From Chrysophaeum taylorii (Eukaryota > Sar > Pelagophyceae > Pelagomonadales > Pelagomonadaceae): a DNA stretch of 64,000 bases. The notes beneath the pieces were generated by a model. It had not been told where the DNA came from and ran no database searches. It saw nothing but the letters and a program-made list of their open reading frames with translations. The position numbers were made by a program, and so were the translations under genes. The stretch spans positions 62,001 through 126,000 of the forward strand of contig JAQMWT010000309.1 of the NCBI GenBank assembly GCA_029834535.1, given 5' to 3'. Of this stretch, positions 9,538 through 18,896 are shown piece after piece; positions within the stretch are counted from its first letter, which is position 1; each line of letters opens with the position of its first letter.

Positions 9538-10525
9538 CCGATGACAGATCGTCGATAATGCCCAAGTCCACAACCTCGTCCTTGGGACGACGGCCCCATA
9601 CCCTGGCCGCGGAGCGCGCCGACGAGCCCCTTGCGAGCTTCTTGCTTGGAGAAAAATAAATCCCCCGCAGCACGCGCGGCACCGACGAGAAAAAATCGGC
9701 GCGCGTCCCAGGCGTCGACTTGCCACGCGCAGTAGACAATGGCGAAATAGAGTTTGTCTTCGCACGTAGTCGCGATCAGCAGTGAACCTTCTGCGCCTCC
9801 TCCAGGTCGGCGTCGACCTCGAAGCCATCCTTGATGAGGCGGGCTATGATCACCGCGGAGTCCGACACAACCTCACCCGAGGTAAACTTGGCGTACGGGA
9901 GCCAAGGCCGTCTACCTGGCTTGGATATGCACAGTGGTCCGCTCGTAGGAAATGGGGAAAGTATCTGCAACTTCAATCGCGACAACTTTGAGGCTCTCGG
10001 AAATGGGGAATGTATCTGCAACTTCAATCGCGACAACTTTGAGGCGACAACTTTGAGGCTCTCGGAAATGGGGAATGTATCTGCAACTTCAATCGCGACA
10101 ACTTTGAGGCTCTCGGAAATGGGGAATGTATCTGCAACTTCAATCGCGACAACTTTGAGGCTCTCGGAAATGGGGAATGTATCTGCAACTTCAATCGCGA
10201 CAACTTTGAGGCTCTCGGAAATGGGGAATGTATCTGCAACTTCAATCGCGACAACTTTGAGGCTCTCGGAAATGGGGAATGTATCTGCAACTTCAATCGC
10301 GACAACTTTGAGGCTCTCGGAAATGGGGAATGTATCTGCAACTTCAATCGCGACAACTTTGAGGCTCTCGGAAATGGGGAATGTATCTGCAACTTCAATC
10401 GCGACAACTTTGAGGCTCTCGGAAATGGCGGCGGCGGCGACTTGAATCCGTACTCGCCAACTTCGCGTTCTTATTAATTCGGTCTCCACGCAAATAGTCA
10501 GGCTTCGCGATTCATAACGATTCAT
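9538..10525 (-). pseudogene. FAXC/metaxin-like GST-fold gene, frameshifted, with minisatellite
   Basis: The minus strand gives one open frame of 249 codons (9776-10525). Its C-terminal part, KFTSGEVVSDSAVIIARLIK followed by a D-A-D-L segment, matches the DS..I...L signature of the GST N-domain in the failed-axon-connections/metaxin family. After a stop at 9776 the homology continues in a second frame: TCEDKLYFAIVYCAWQVDAW, then RRFFLVGAARAA, a helical-domain pattern of the same family. It ends in a third frame as GRRPKDEVVDLGIIDDLSSA near 9538. Two frame changes, near 9785 and 9590, therefore interrupt the gene. The N-terminal half of the frame consists of the 51-bp tandem repeat rather than the usual thioredoxin-like strand-helix. 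Short introns instead of frameshifts cannot be fully excluded. Confidence 0.5.
9949..10428. repeat. 51-bp minisatellite, about nine copies
   Basis: Near-perfect tandem units of 51 bp, for example from 10057. Because 51 is divisible by three, the array stays open on the minus strand as a 17-residue repeat, SESLKVVAIEVADTFPI, seven of them exact and in phase. A small internal duplication near 10035-10050 (ACAACTTTGAGG twice) shifts the phase of the last copies. Confidence 0.95.
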
Positions 10526-11299
10526 CCGGCAGCGCGTAAGGTCACGAGAGTCGCGAGATCACGAGGAGGAGTCAGCGAATAAAAGCCGCCATCGCTCGAA
10601 CTAAGAGCGCCGCCGCGAGACGTCCGGCACTTTCCTCCCCTACTAACAACATTGACTTGGGGAGAAACGGCCGTGGGCTTGCGCGGGACTTGCCGCCTGT
10701 GATAATGAGCCCCGCGTGCACTTGGTAAGGACCGAGACGACATCTGAGGCGCCGAAAGCGTGTACGCACAAAGGCGCGCTCCAGGACGGTCGACCGAGCT
10801 ACTCAAACTTCGCTGACGGTAGCATAACGACGATGGACTTGATTGCACTCGCTTGCAGACTGCACGTGCGGGACGGGACAGAGTCTGCCATCCGCATCTC
10901 GATGCATGCGGAAGATGTGGCGCTACTTTACCGTAGCGACCGGGAAATCTTTTGCGGACACCACGTCTTAAGGTGTGGGGCGTTCTGAACGCCGTGGCCC
11001 TCGACGACTTAAGAGAACGCGCCAGCTCGAGAGCCCAGTCAGGGCCGAGTGGACGCGCGCCACCGAGGACGGGCTCGAAGAGCAATGACGCAAACTCCGC
11101 TAGTTAAGCGACGACGATGACGGCGAATACTTTCTCCCCAGATTGTCCGATTGCGGGCACTTCGAGACGCATCGACAGCTGACGACACTCCCCGCATCCG
11201 CAGAGAGCCGCGTCCGCGACGCCGATCCCCCGGCTCCGTTTCCAGTAGAAAACGGCTGATCCCTGACTTAGACGTGGGTGACGGTAGTCAAATTCCGGT
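10526..11299. other. No supported gene; probable degraded LINE
   Basis: Open frames on both strands (such as 10522-11085 minus) have no recognisable domain and biased composition. The region leads directly into the LINE 3' fragment at 11300, and plus-strand pieces may be its upstream part. Confidence 0.3.
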
Positions 11300-11860
11300 T
11301 GTGGAGACGTTCAAAATTCAATTAGCGGGGCTCGGTGCTCTCTCGAAACTACGTCTCTGCTCGAGCCAAGCGAAACTGCCATCGTCTTCCGCGGTTTGGG
11401 ATCATGGTGCCTAACGAATGTTGCCTTCGATCGTCTACGAGGCTTTCGCGCTACAGACCACCAACTCGCGCCCTCAATACTCCTGTCAACACTCCTCGTC
11501 TGAGAGATATGTGATTCTGATCCCATGCGCTGGGATAAATCAGCCAGCGCCTTTGCATTGGGGGCTGGCCTCTTGCTAGTTGGGTTGTTTGTTTGTTTTT
11601 TTGTCGTGCGCTGGAATGACGGCGGATCGGCTCATGCCTCTGGCCAGAATCGTGCTCGTACACCCGGAAGACGCCCGCACGGCAAGACCTCAATACTACC
11701 CCAGCTATTCGGGCGACAGAGGGGGGGGGGGGGCGTCGGCATTTCAGGCTATGGCGGTTGAAGCCAGCTGCTCCACGCGTGCACATGTGTGATCCCCCTT
11801 GGCCCAAAAAGAGTATCTCTTGAGGCGGTGCGCCGCAATTTTTTTCGAGCAAATGCCCTG
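11300..11860 (+). mobile_element. LINE 3'-end fragment, left copy
   Basis: Shares long stretches with 13860-14720. Examples are the segment around 11343-11440 (GTCTCTGCTCGAGCCAA, then ATGGTGCCTAAC and GTCTACGAGGCTTTC) and 11530-11850 (GCGCTGGGAT, GGAATGACGGCGGATCGGCT, GGTTGAAGCCAGC). The segment that encodes the C-terminal protein motif in the right copy is deleted here. A poly-G run lies at 11721-11732. Confidence 0.55.
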
Positions 11861-12080
11861 CAGCGAACTACGCGAAACGTCCGGAAACAGCTAACAAATC
11901 CGTGTAACACCGAATATCGCGGAAATAATGACGGAGCTTGTAGACACAAATTTGCCACAAACATATACAGATTTGGCGAAAAACACGGTAGTCAACATCA
12001 CGACCCTTGTGTCGTGACCGTTTCGGATATCGTTGCGGGTGTTGGTCAAAACGTGAATCCAAAAAAAGAAGAAGAAGAGC
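11861..12080. other. LPMO upstream region
   Basis: 220 bp between the LINE fragment and the LPMO start. An A-rich stretch at 12059-12079 directly precedes the ATG. No TATA box is evident. Confidence 0.3.
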
Positions 12081-13403
12081 ATGATCAGCCTCGTCGTCAT
12101 CCTGTTCGCCGGCCGCGTCGCCGGCCACGGCTACCTGTTCGAGCCCAAGTCACGCCAGCGGCAAGCGCTCGACGCTAGGTCGGACTGGTGTCCCCACTGC
12201 GTGCTCGCGGCCCCCATGCTGGCCGATGTGCCGGGCTCCGAGACACGGTCGTGGCCCGGAAACCAAGCCTTCGCCGAGCCTGGTACCGCGCCGTCCGTCG
12301 GGTACCTGATGAATGGCGTCACCCCGTTCGGCGTTTGCGGGACCCAAAAACAAGGCACCAACGACTACAACTACCCCGACCCCGACGGCAAGTGGGGCAC
12401 TACGATCGTCGAGACCTACAAGGCGGGCGAGTCGTTCGAAGTTTCGTGGTGTGCCAACGCTGACCACGGCGGGGTCTATAGCTACCGCTTGTGCAACGAC
12501 CCGTCGATTATCGCCAAACTCCTCGCCGACGAGCCAATGTCCTCGGAAGAACAGGAGGAGGCCGAGGAATGTTTCCAGCGCACCGTGCTGCGGTGCGACG
12601 ACGCCGACGGCAACGACTGCTCGATCCAGCCCGACTGCCGTGCAGATTGGGGTTGCGCGGCAGATCCAGGCAAGTACTTCCACTGCGGCCTGGGGTCGGG
12701 CCACGCGTGCGCGGCACCGGACGCCGACACGTGCGAGAGCGGTCGCCTCGTCAAGGACAAGGTCGTGATCCCGGTCGAGTGGCCCGAGGGGCCGACCGTT
12801 CTCACGTGGCGCTGGGACTCGCACAAAACCACGGAGGTCTTCGCGGCCTGCGCGGACATCTACGTCGAGGAGGGTGAGTTCCAGCCGACGGCAACACCGG
12901 CGACCCCCCGGCCCACGACGTCGCCCAAGCCAACCGTCGCCGCCACGGCCGAGCCCACGAAGAAGCCGACCGAGCAATCCGGCGGTCGCTGCTGTTGGTG
13001 GTCGAGTGCGATCGACTGGTGCGCCGAGGGCGCGTGCCCCAACGCGAGCGAGGACGAGAACGGCTGCGCCGCGAGCGAGGAGGCCTGCCTTAGGTGCTCC
13101 TCGGCCGCGACCTTCTGCCCGCACGGCGGCGCGTCAAGCGGCACTCCCGCCCCGACGCCAAGACCCACGCCCGCGCCGACGCCCAGACCCACCAGATCCC
13201 CGACGCCCGCTCCCACCCCCAGGCCCACGGGCTACCCGACTCCCGAGCCGACAAACGCCCGCGTCGTGGCGGGCCCCGACGCCGACCCACACTGCTGCTT
13301 TCTCGGCGAGTGTGGGGCCTGCGCGGCGCCGGTCTTCGCCGACTACCATTGCGGCGAGTCCGCCTCCGAGTGCGCTGCGTGCGCCGGCATCTACTGCGAC
13401 TGA
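12081..13403 (+). CDS. Secreted lytic polysaccharide monooxygenase (AA15-like) with two Cys-rich modules
   Basis: 440 residues. A 15-residue signal peptide (MISLVVILFAGRVAG) leaves His16 as the mature N-terminus, the defining copper ligand of LPMOs. The catalytic domain covers residues about 16-265. HGYLFEPKSRQ opens it, the second copper-brace histidine is His129 (CANADHGGVYSYRLC), and Phe254 in TTEVFAACADIYVE is the likely axial residue. The WCP..C, GVCG and CESG cysteines and the overall order fit family AA15 / chitin-binding type 4, which oxidises chitin or cellulose. Behind it are a Pro/Thr-rich linker (266-298), a Cys-rich module (about 302-350, RCCWWSSAIDWCAEGAC), a second PT linker (TPAPTPRPTP repeats) and a second Cys-rich module (404-440) that may bind polysaccharide. 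Acting on external or prey polysaccharide is inferred. The frame is intact although LINE copies flank it. Confidence 0.85.
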   Translation: MISLVVILFAGRVAGHGYLFEPKSRQRQALDARSDWCPHCVLAAPMLADVPGSETRSWPGNQAFAEPGTAPSVGYLMNGVTPFGVCGTQKQGTNDYNYPDPDGKWGTTIVETYKAGESFEVSWCANADHGGVYSYRLCNDPSIIAKLLADEPMSSEEQEEAEECFQRTVLRCDDADGNDCSIQPDCRADWGCAADPGKYFHCGLGSGHACAAPDADTCESGRLVKDKVVIPVEWPEGPTVLTWRWDSHKTTEVFAACADIYVEEGEFQPTATPATPRPTTSPKPTVAATAEPTKKPTEQSGGRCCWWSSAIDWCAEGACPNASEDENGCAASEEACLRCSSAATFCPHGGASSGTPAPTPRPTPAPTPRPTRSPTPAPTPRPTGYPTPEPTNARVVAGPDADPHCCFLGECGACAAPVFADYHCGESASECAACAGIYCD

Positions 13404-13859
13404 GAGGGCGTCGTGTACACGACGAAGCAAGGACGGGAGCGAGCTCAAGCCCCCGCCAGCTTATCTCGCACCAGGGCATTCAGCTTTGAGACATCACCGG
13501 CCGGACTGGTTATAGGCATTCAGCCGGGCATATGCCCTATTCCAGGAAGCTATAAATTTTGGATCTGCTGCTGGCTGGGAGCACGGCGGCACCCTCGTGG
13601 ATTTGAGTTGTATTTCTGGCGTGGACGCTGGCGTTTTGTTGCGGTGTCGGGCAAAGCCATATCAGATCAGCGAGACACGCTCATACCTGCGGAATGCACC
13701 GATTCGTTTCGTGTCGCCTTTCGACACTGGGGGGGGGAGAGGGAGTACATAGGACACGGTACTCTCTCGCAACTGCAGTGAGGACACTGCTCTCGTCTAA
13801 AGAAGGCGGCAGCGGCTCGGGGTGTGCTCCGTGTCGTTAAGATTTTGCCTCGAGATACG
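13404..13859. other. LPMO downstream region
   Basis: No gene recognised. Frame 13413-13781 on the plus strand shows no known motif. The LINE copy begins near 13860. Confidence 0.3.
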
Positions 13860-14720
13860 TCTCTGCTGAGCTTCGTCTCTGCTCGAGCCAAACGAACTGT
13901 CTACGTCGGTGTCTCACATCCTCGCAATCCTACTCCACGGTGCGGAATCGTGATGCCTAACCAAAGTTAGTTACCTTCACTCGTCTACGAGGCTTTCACG
14001 CACAATGCGCACGCACGATGTGCCGCGTTACGCGACGGCGCCAGACCTGGAAAGACCACATCAAAACTTCAACTCTCTTTCAGAGTCTTGGACTTGAGAC
14101 TATTGATGCCTACACATCTCTCGCCGAAAACTCGGCTGTGCAGGCCACGTTGCCCGCATGCCCTGAAACCGCCTCCCTGGGAAATATACTCTCTTCTCTC
14201 TTTGTGCGCTTCCAACCCCCCCCCGCGGGGCCCCGCAGCTCACACGCGACCTGGGTCTCAACAGTGCACTCCGCAAACTCCACATACCGACGAAGGCCTG
14301 GTACTCCCGTCCCTCAACTCTCAAGACCGTGACGAATGGCTACAGTCCTTTAACTCGCCCTCGATACTCCGTTCTACGCCCTCGTCTAAGCGCTCTGTGA
14401 ATCTGACCCCGTGCGCTGGGATTTCTTAGCCTACATACACCCTATGCAGTGGGCTAGCCCCTTGTCAGTTGGAGTGTTCGTTTGTTCGTCGAGCACTGGA
14501 ATGGCGGCGGACCGGCTCATGCAAAGCCCTGGTTATGCTCAAACACACTCCGTGAGGCGCCCGCACGTTAAATCCTAAAGACTACCCCAACGACGTGGAG
14601 GACCGAGGGGGAGCCGTCGCCGTTTCGGGCTATGACGAACGGTTGAAGCCAGCCACGCGCTCGCACGCGCGTGATCCCTGTGGGCCCAGAGATTTTGATC
14701 CGGTATGCCGCAATAAATTA
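13860..14720 (+). mobile_element. LINE 3'-end fragment, right copy
   Basis: The plus-strand reading around 14135-14340 gives, with frame changes, GCAGHVARMP, NRLPGKY and PRGAPQLTRDLGL. This is the same C-terminal motif as the LINE insertion at 35622-35949 (GHVARMPFSRLPRKM, PPGAPQMTYGRSL), followed by a shared 3' non-coding tail (14400-14720). It is degenerate, with several stops. Together with 11300-11860 it forms a direct repeat that brackets the LPMO gene. Confidence 0.6.
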
Positions 14721-15440
14721 TGCTACCTGTGTTTCTTGCGGCGATTATTCTAGCGCTTGGCTCGTCAAATCCATCCCGGCTTTGGCAAATGACTCTTCAG
14801 GAGCTTTTCTTTTTCTTTGAGGGTGTGCTTCAGTCCCGGGACTCGGCGATACGATGCGTGAGGCCGACAGCTTTTGACGTCTATGTAGTCCCTGAATCAT
14901 CGCCGAAATCCAACAACTTAAGGACGGCACTCGCCGCTACATCGTCGACGGGATTGCGGCGGCGTGCTTCGGCCTGCTGTGACACGATTTGTTTGGGAAG
15001 GAGGGGCATCAAGATTTTGGTCAATTGGTGTATTCCTAGTCTTTTGTTGTGTCGAAAAAGCTGATTCAATGAACCCTCTCGCCGCCATAATACGACGCGC
15101 GGTGCGCACGTCGACCCTGTCCTCGCGACTTTAAGAAGTGTCTGGCGAGCCTACAATCCCGCAGACTTCGTTGTTTCACTCGTGCGGCCAATGTGTATAT
15201 TTTCCTTGCCGGCAGTCGTTCTTGCAAGTCGTGATGAATCGCGGCCAAAAATCACGCGCGTGTGCAATGAGGGAGAGGGAGAGGCACGCGTACTAAACGA
15301 ATCTGGGAGTAGTGTCGCGCGGCACAACCAAGACGCGGTATTCGAAAAAAGGAGACATGGAAGTGAGCGAGTCTTCACGCTGCTGTCTACACGTACGATA
15401 CCTCACCTCTCGCCTCACCTGAGCACCTCACCTGAGCAGC
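14721..15440. other. No supported gene; short direct repeats
   Basis: Only short frames occur. A run of CACCTGAGC/CTCACCT-type repeats lies at 15405-15457, just beyond the 3' end of the DUF2235 gene. Confidence 0.3.
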
Positions 15441-16647
15441 TCACCTGAGCACCTCACTCCAGCGACCATTTTTGATCGCAAACCCTTTTTCTCTGACCCT
15501 GCGCTCGCCCAAATGGACGTAGTACTTGCTCCAGCCGCAGCAACAGCCTTTGTTCTTGGTGCGGCGGCTCTTGACGCGCTGGGGGCACCCCTCGACGAGG
15601 AGCCACGCGCCCTCGAGAGACTTGTGCATCTTTCCGCTGGTTTTTGGGCTGGCGAATGGCTCGTCTAGTCTCGAACTGATCGTCGCGAGGAAACGGAATG
15701 TCGTCCGGCATGCGTCCGAAAAGCGTAGCGTTGGACGTAGTATTCTTGAAAACGCAGGCCAAAAATCTCGCGAATCATCCACAGCAGTGGATACTTGCTC
15801 AAGTGCGACTCGGCTTCGGGGTACCCGCCGCCGACGTGTGATAGCCCGCAAACCAGACCTCCTTGATGTCCTGAGAAGCGTGCGTGGAAACTACCCAGGG
15901 GATTGGGCGGTAGCCTTCCGCGCTCGACTGGACCCTATCGACCGTGAACATGATCAGTCTCTCGTAGACAGCGATCGCGTCCCGCCACGCTCGAACAACG
16001 CAATTTTGCAGCGTGTGAGGCAAGGTCCTGAGACGCTCGAGTCTTGGGATGCACCCGCGCTGCGACGGTACCAGTACCGAGGACACGGAGTCGAAGAGTC
16101 CAACGTACTCGATAGCAGCGCATCTCGACCTGGCTCTGCGGCGGAAATCGCTCGCGCAATCGTCCGCGTCCTCGGTCGACCCCACGTATGCGTTAAACGC
16201 GCTGTCGACGAGATTCCGCTGTTCCCTGCGGAGGAGTCCGACGGTGCGGATCATCGAAGCGACCATCCGCACTGTACAGGCGCCTCTCGAGAATCCGATC
16301 ATGAAAATCTTATCGTCGTCTCGCCAGTTCTCGACAAGAAATTCGTAAAAGGCGCATACCTTGCGCCGGAGGCCGTGTCCGGTTGCCAGCTGGAAGACCG
16401 ACTGCGCGCCGATCCGGCACATCACGCACCACGACGAGTAGCTCCACAAGCTTCTGTACTGTGTGGATCCCGACCTGTGACCTGTTTTTTTTTATTATTA
16501 TAAAAAACTCACCCCGGCATCGTAGAAGACGAGCTGCTGATCGTCCCTGTCGAGGGACATGTAGATCTTCGCAACGTTCGGCAAGTGGCTCCGGAGACCG
16601 TTACCGCTTCCATCGCACAGGATCATCACGATGTTGCGTGAAACCAT
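15441..16647 (-). CDS. DUF2235 (Tle1-like) alpha/beta hydrolase, three exons, one frameshift
   Basis: Exon 1 (16647-16513) reads SRNIVMILCDGSGN, then LPNVAKIY and QQLVFYDAG, matching the family's N-terminal V..DG...N and Q...Y..G. An intron of 54 bp (16512-16459, GTGAGT..CAG) leads to exon 2 (16458-15754), which carries the nucleophile elbow DKIFMIGFSRGACTVRMVAS. The aspartate region LFDSVSSV and IKEVWFAGYH follow. At 15836-15840 the frame breaks. One base shifted, it continues VGGGYPEAESHLSKYPLLWM, the expected VGGGY...L.WM block. A second intron (15753-15665) joins to exon 3 (15664-15441, MHKSLEGAWLLVEGCPQR). The product would be about 354 residues, similar to a DUF2235 catalytic domain. 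Bacterial relatives include type VI secretion phospholipases. The break may be a sequencing error or a real inactivation. Confidence 0.65.
15665..15753 (-). other. Intron 2 of the DUF2235 gene
   Basis: 89 bp, GTTTTC..CTAG on the minus strand. Joining restores the phase between IREIFGL and EPFASPKTSGKMHKSL. Confidence 0.5.
16459..16512 (-). other. Intron 1 of the DUF2235 gene
   Basis: 54 bp, GTGAGT..CACAG on the minus strand, AT-rich inside. It removes an in-frame TAA and joins FYDAG to YRSLWSYSSW. An alternative 27-bp intron would use the first CAG. Confidence 0.55.
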
Positions 16648-16781
16648 TGTGGCAACAACGGACCGTTCAACGGACGGTGTTTCTCTCCTGGACCCTCGAA
16701 AACGACGACGACGACGACGACATACTGTAAGCATATTAGGCGGGCGGTTGCTTTGCTTTGGTTTGGTTGTGTGTCTGTCTG

Positions 16782-17225
16782 CTATGAGGAGGAGGAGGAG
16801 GAGGCCGCCGCCGCCGCCTTGAGGGGGCTTCGTTTGGCGATGAAGGTGTCGCAGTTGGTGCAGAAGTGGGACGTGTCCTGGAGGTCGGGGATGAAGAGCG
16901 GGACGAGGCAGCAGCCGCAACAGCAACCTACGCAGGCGAGGCCGAGGCACGCGAGCCAGGGAACCAGGCCTGCTTTCCTCGTGACTCGCGTCGAGACGTT
17001 TTGATGGCAATGAGGACACGTTGTCAGAAACGGGGCGCTAGGCACCACGATCGCGGTAGTCACTGGGACAGCTTGCTGGACGGCAACTGGCTGCGAATCG
17101 ATCAAGAGTTTTTGCCCTGGTTTCACATCGGCTGGGAGTTCAACTTCGAACCTCACGTCGGGGCCCTGGACGAAGACCCTCTCACCAGGACTTACATCGT
17201 CCGGGACGGTGATCTCCACCGGCAT
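16782..17225 (-). CDS. LITAF-domain membrane protein
   Basis: 147 residues. The N-terminal half (1-60) is a small beta-like domain (VPDDVSPGERVFVQGPDVRF) seen before LITAF domains in algal proteins. The LITAF domain spans about residues 66-130: CPHCHQNVSTRVTRKAG gives the first CxxC, then comes a Cys/Leu-rich membrane-inserting helix (LACLGLACVGCCCGCCLVPL), then HFCTNCDTFIAKR with the second CxxC. The two CxxC pairs bind zinc and the hydrophobic stretch dips into the cytosolic face of endosomal membranes. The family acts in endosome-lysosome trafficking. The C-terminus is a poly-Ala/poly-Ser tail encoded by a GCC/GGA microsatellite. The frame is complete and the ATG at 17225 is unambiguous. 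It lies upstream of the DUF2235 gene on the same strand. Confidence 0.85.
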   Translation of the reverse strand: MPVEITVPDDVSPGERVFVQGPDVRFEVELPADVKPGQKLLIDSQPVAVQQAVPVTTAIVVPSAPFLTTCPHCHQNVSTRVTRKAGLVPWLACLGLACVGCCCGCCLVPLFIPDLQDTSHFCTNCDTFIAKRSPLKAAAAASSSSSS

Positions 17226-17317
17226 CCCTAACCCTCCTTCCTTCGCGAACCTTTTGAGGAGTCGTGTAGTCTTATATTATTAAACCCTCGTTTACTCTTA
17301 TATTATGACAAGTGCAG

Positions 17318-17660
17318 GCCAGTAAGTTCGCCAGTAAGTTCACCTGGTCCCAATCTCTAACCCCAGTAAGTTCACCTGGTCCCAGTAAGTTCACCTAGTC
17401 CCAATCTCTAACCCCAGTAAGTTCGGCGTAAGCCCACTCGTGCTCACATCCACTCACCCCACTCTCCTTCGAGCTCGTCGCTCTCACCTCCGCCAATCTA
17501 AGCTGCTTTGATCCGCACACGCCGCTAGCCTTTGCGTTCACTCTAAAAACCCCAGTAAGTTCACTTGGTCCCAGTAAGTTCACCTGGTCACTAAGTTCAC
17601 CTAGTCCCAATCTCAAACCCCAGTAAGTTCACGTGGTCCCAGTAAGTTCAACTACAGTGC
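17318..17660. repeat. Tandem AGTAAGTTCACCTGGTCCC minisatellite
   Basis: About ten irregular copies of a roughly 19-33-bp unit (CCCCAGTAAGTTCACCTGGT, with CCAATCTCTAA spacers). The reverse complement of the same array is at about 20800-21137. Confidence 0.85.
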
Positions 17661-18244
17661 GCGTGTAGACGCCGGGAGGGGGCTTATCGGTATTGCGCAG
17701 CACGTGTGGGGTAGGGTGGAGTCGTCGACTCAGAAGAGGATATCCTCGGGGTTGCCGATCGACAGAGAGCCACGTAGAGCTGGACGTGGCAGAAGACGGG
17801 CTTCGCCAAGAGGACGCCGACCTCGCGGGGCGTCTGGCCCTGGCTCTTGGTGATCGTTTGGCGTCGGCGGGCCTTACGGGATACAGGTTGGAGGAGCCTC
17901 GGTGACAACGACACGATCGATCATGTATCTGGTACCGTTGCAGTGGCCGTGCGACGGGTCGAGGTTGCGAAGACTTTAAGCTCGCGATCAAAGTCAGCAT
18001 GCCGTTGGTTGTCAGGGAGTTCAAAACTCGACTCTTGAGAGCGAGGCGTCGTCTTCCGACCCAACCTAGTCGGCCGAAAAGAACTCCGACGCCTCGTCTC
18101 CGGGAAAAAAAGGCCGCGGTCATGCGCGCGTTGTCAGCATCGACAACATCGTTTCGACGGGGCGTGAGAATGGCGCGCTGAAAGAGCCGCCGCGGGTCGT
18201 GGAAATAGTCTGCGAGGTCGCCGTAGACGGCTTGGAGGATCAAT

Positions 18245-18714
18245 GTGTGCCTCGCGGGCCTACCTGATCCTTACCCTAAATCGAGGGACAAACAACCTGG
18301 CTTCTTGGGCCCTGTCGAACAGCGGCTACGTAGCTACGGCACCGTCGCCGGCCTCGTCTTCGGTGCCTTCGGTGAGGCCAGCGCGGCGTGCCACGCTCTC
18401 GCCCAAACATGCGCAGAGCGCATCGCTGCGCGAACCTGGGTGACAAGCGGCTGCGCCAACTTCACAGAGGCAAAGGCGGCCCAAACTCGCCGCATCTACC
18501 GTGAGTGGGGATCGCCAACGCATTAGGCCGGGCTCGGTGTGCCCTCACCGCCCTCACCCATGTCGCCGCCTCGGGGAACCCCGCCCAGGCCGCCCGATCC
18601 CAGCAGGACGTCACCCTTCGTCGCACATACGTCCGGCGGCAGCATGCGTACGACCTACGGGCGGCATCCGTCCTCTCTTCGCCTGCCCCACGCCTCGGCG
18701 ATGACCCCGACTAG
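18245..18714 (+). pseudogene. Retroelement protein fragment inside Helitron copy B
   Basis: Two overlapping plus-strand frames read as one protein: GPVEQRLRSYGTVAGLVFGA with FGEASAACHALAQTC (18245-18526), then IANALGRARCALTALTHV (18505-18714). The frame changes near 18510. The LVFGAFGEAS...H.L block resembles a region found in retroelement polyproteins of other microalgae, as I recall it. It is absent from the matching place in copy C and so looks like an insertion into copy B. No start or catalytic motif is present. Confidence 0.35.
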
Positions 18715-18896
18715 GTCCCGCGTACTTATCTCCGCCCGTCAGGCACATCCCTCATACCCCACAAACCCACCCACATCCTTCATGCTCCCCACACACACCC
18801 CCCCCCTCTTAGCAGTCGACATTTAAAGACAAACAGACAGACAGACAAACAAACAAACAAACAAACAGACAAACATCTGTCGATTAGTAGTTAGGA

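Larger units (their letters stand above)
17308..18896 (-). mobile_element. Helitron/PIF1 helicase element, copy B (left inverted arm)
   Basis: The minus strand encodes the helicase C-terminus in pieces (17629-18243, 17684-17914), with RAILTPRRNDVVDADNARM and a TITKSQGQT-type motif V. The 17318-17660 end is an array of AGTAAGTTCACCTGGTCCC-type units. The other end (18891-18896 on plus) is the conserved terminus TCCTAACTACTAATCG. Copy B is an inverted match to 20100-21144, but it carries an extra block of about 530 bp (about 18297-18830) that includes a separate retroelement fragment. Confidence 0.6.

Noticed and set aside
9949-10428. 51-bp array considered as a CRISPR-like array
   Set aside because: Units are contiguous and identical with no unique spacers; it is a coding minisatellite.
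12150-13124. 324-codon minus-strand frame opposite the LPMO gene
   Set aside because: Arg/Gly/Ala-rich shadow of a GC-rich gene; the plus strand has signal peptide, copper ligands and ordered cysteines.
16482-16508. Alternative 27-bp intron in the DUF2235 gene
   Set aside because: Uses a poor donor; the 54-bp intron has a consensus GTGAGT donor and a size closer to the other introns.
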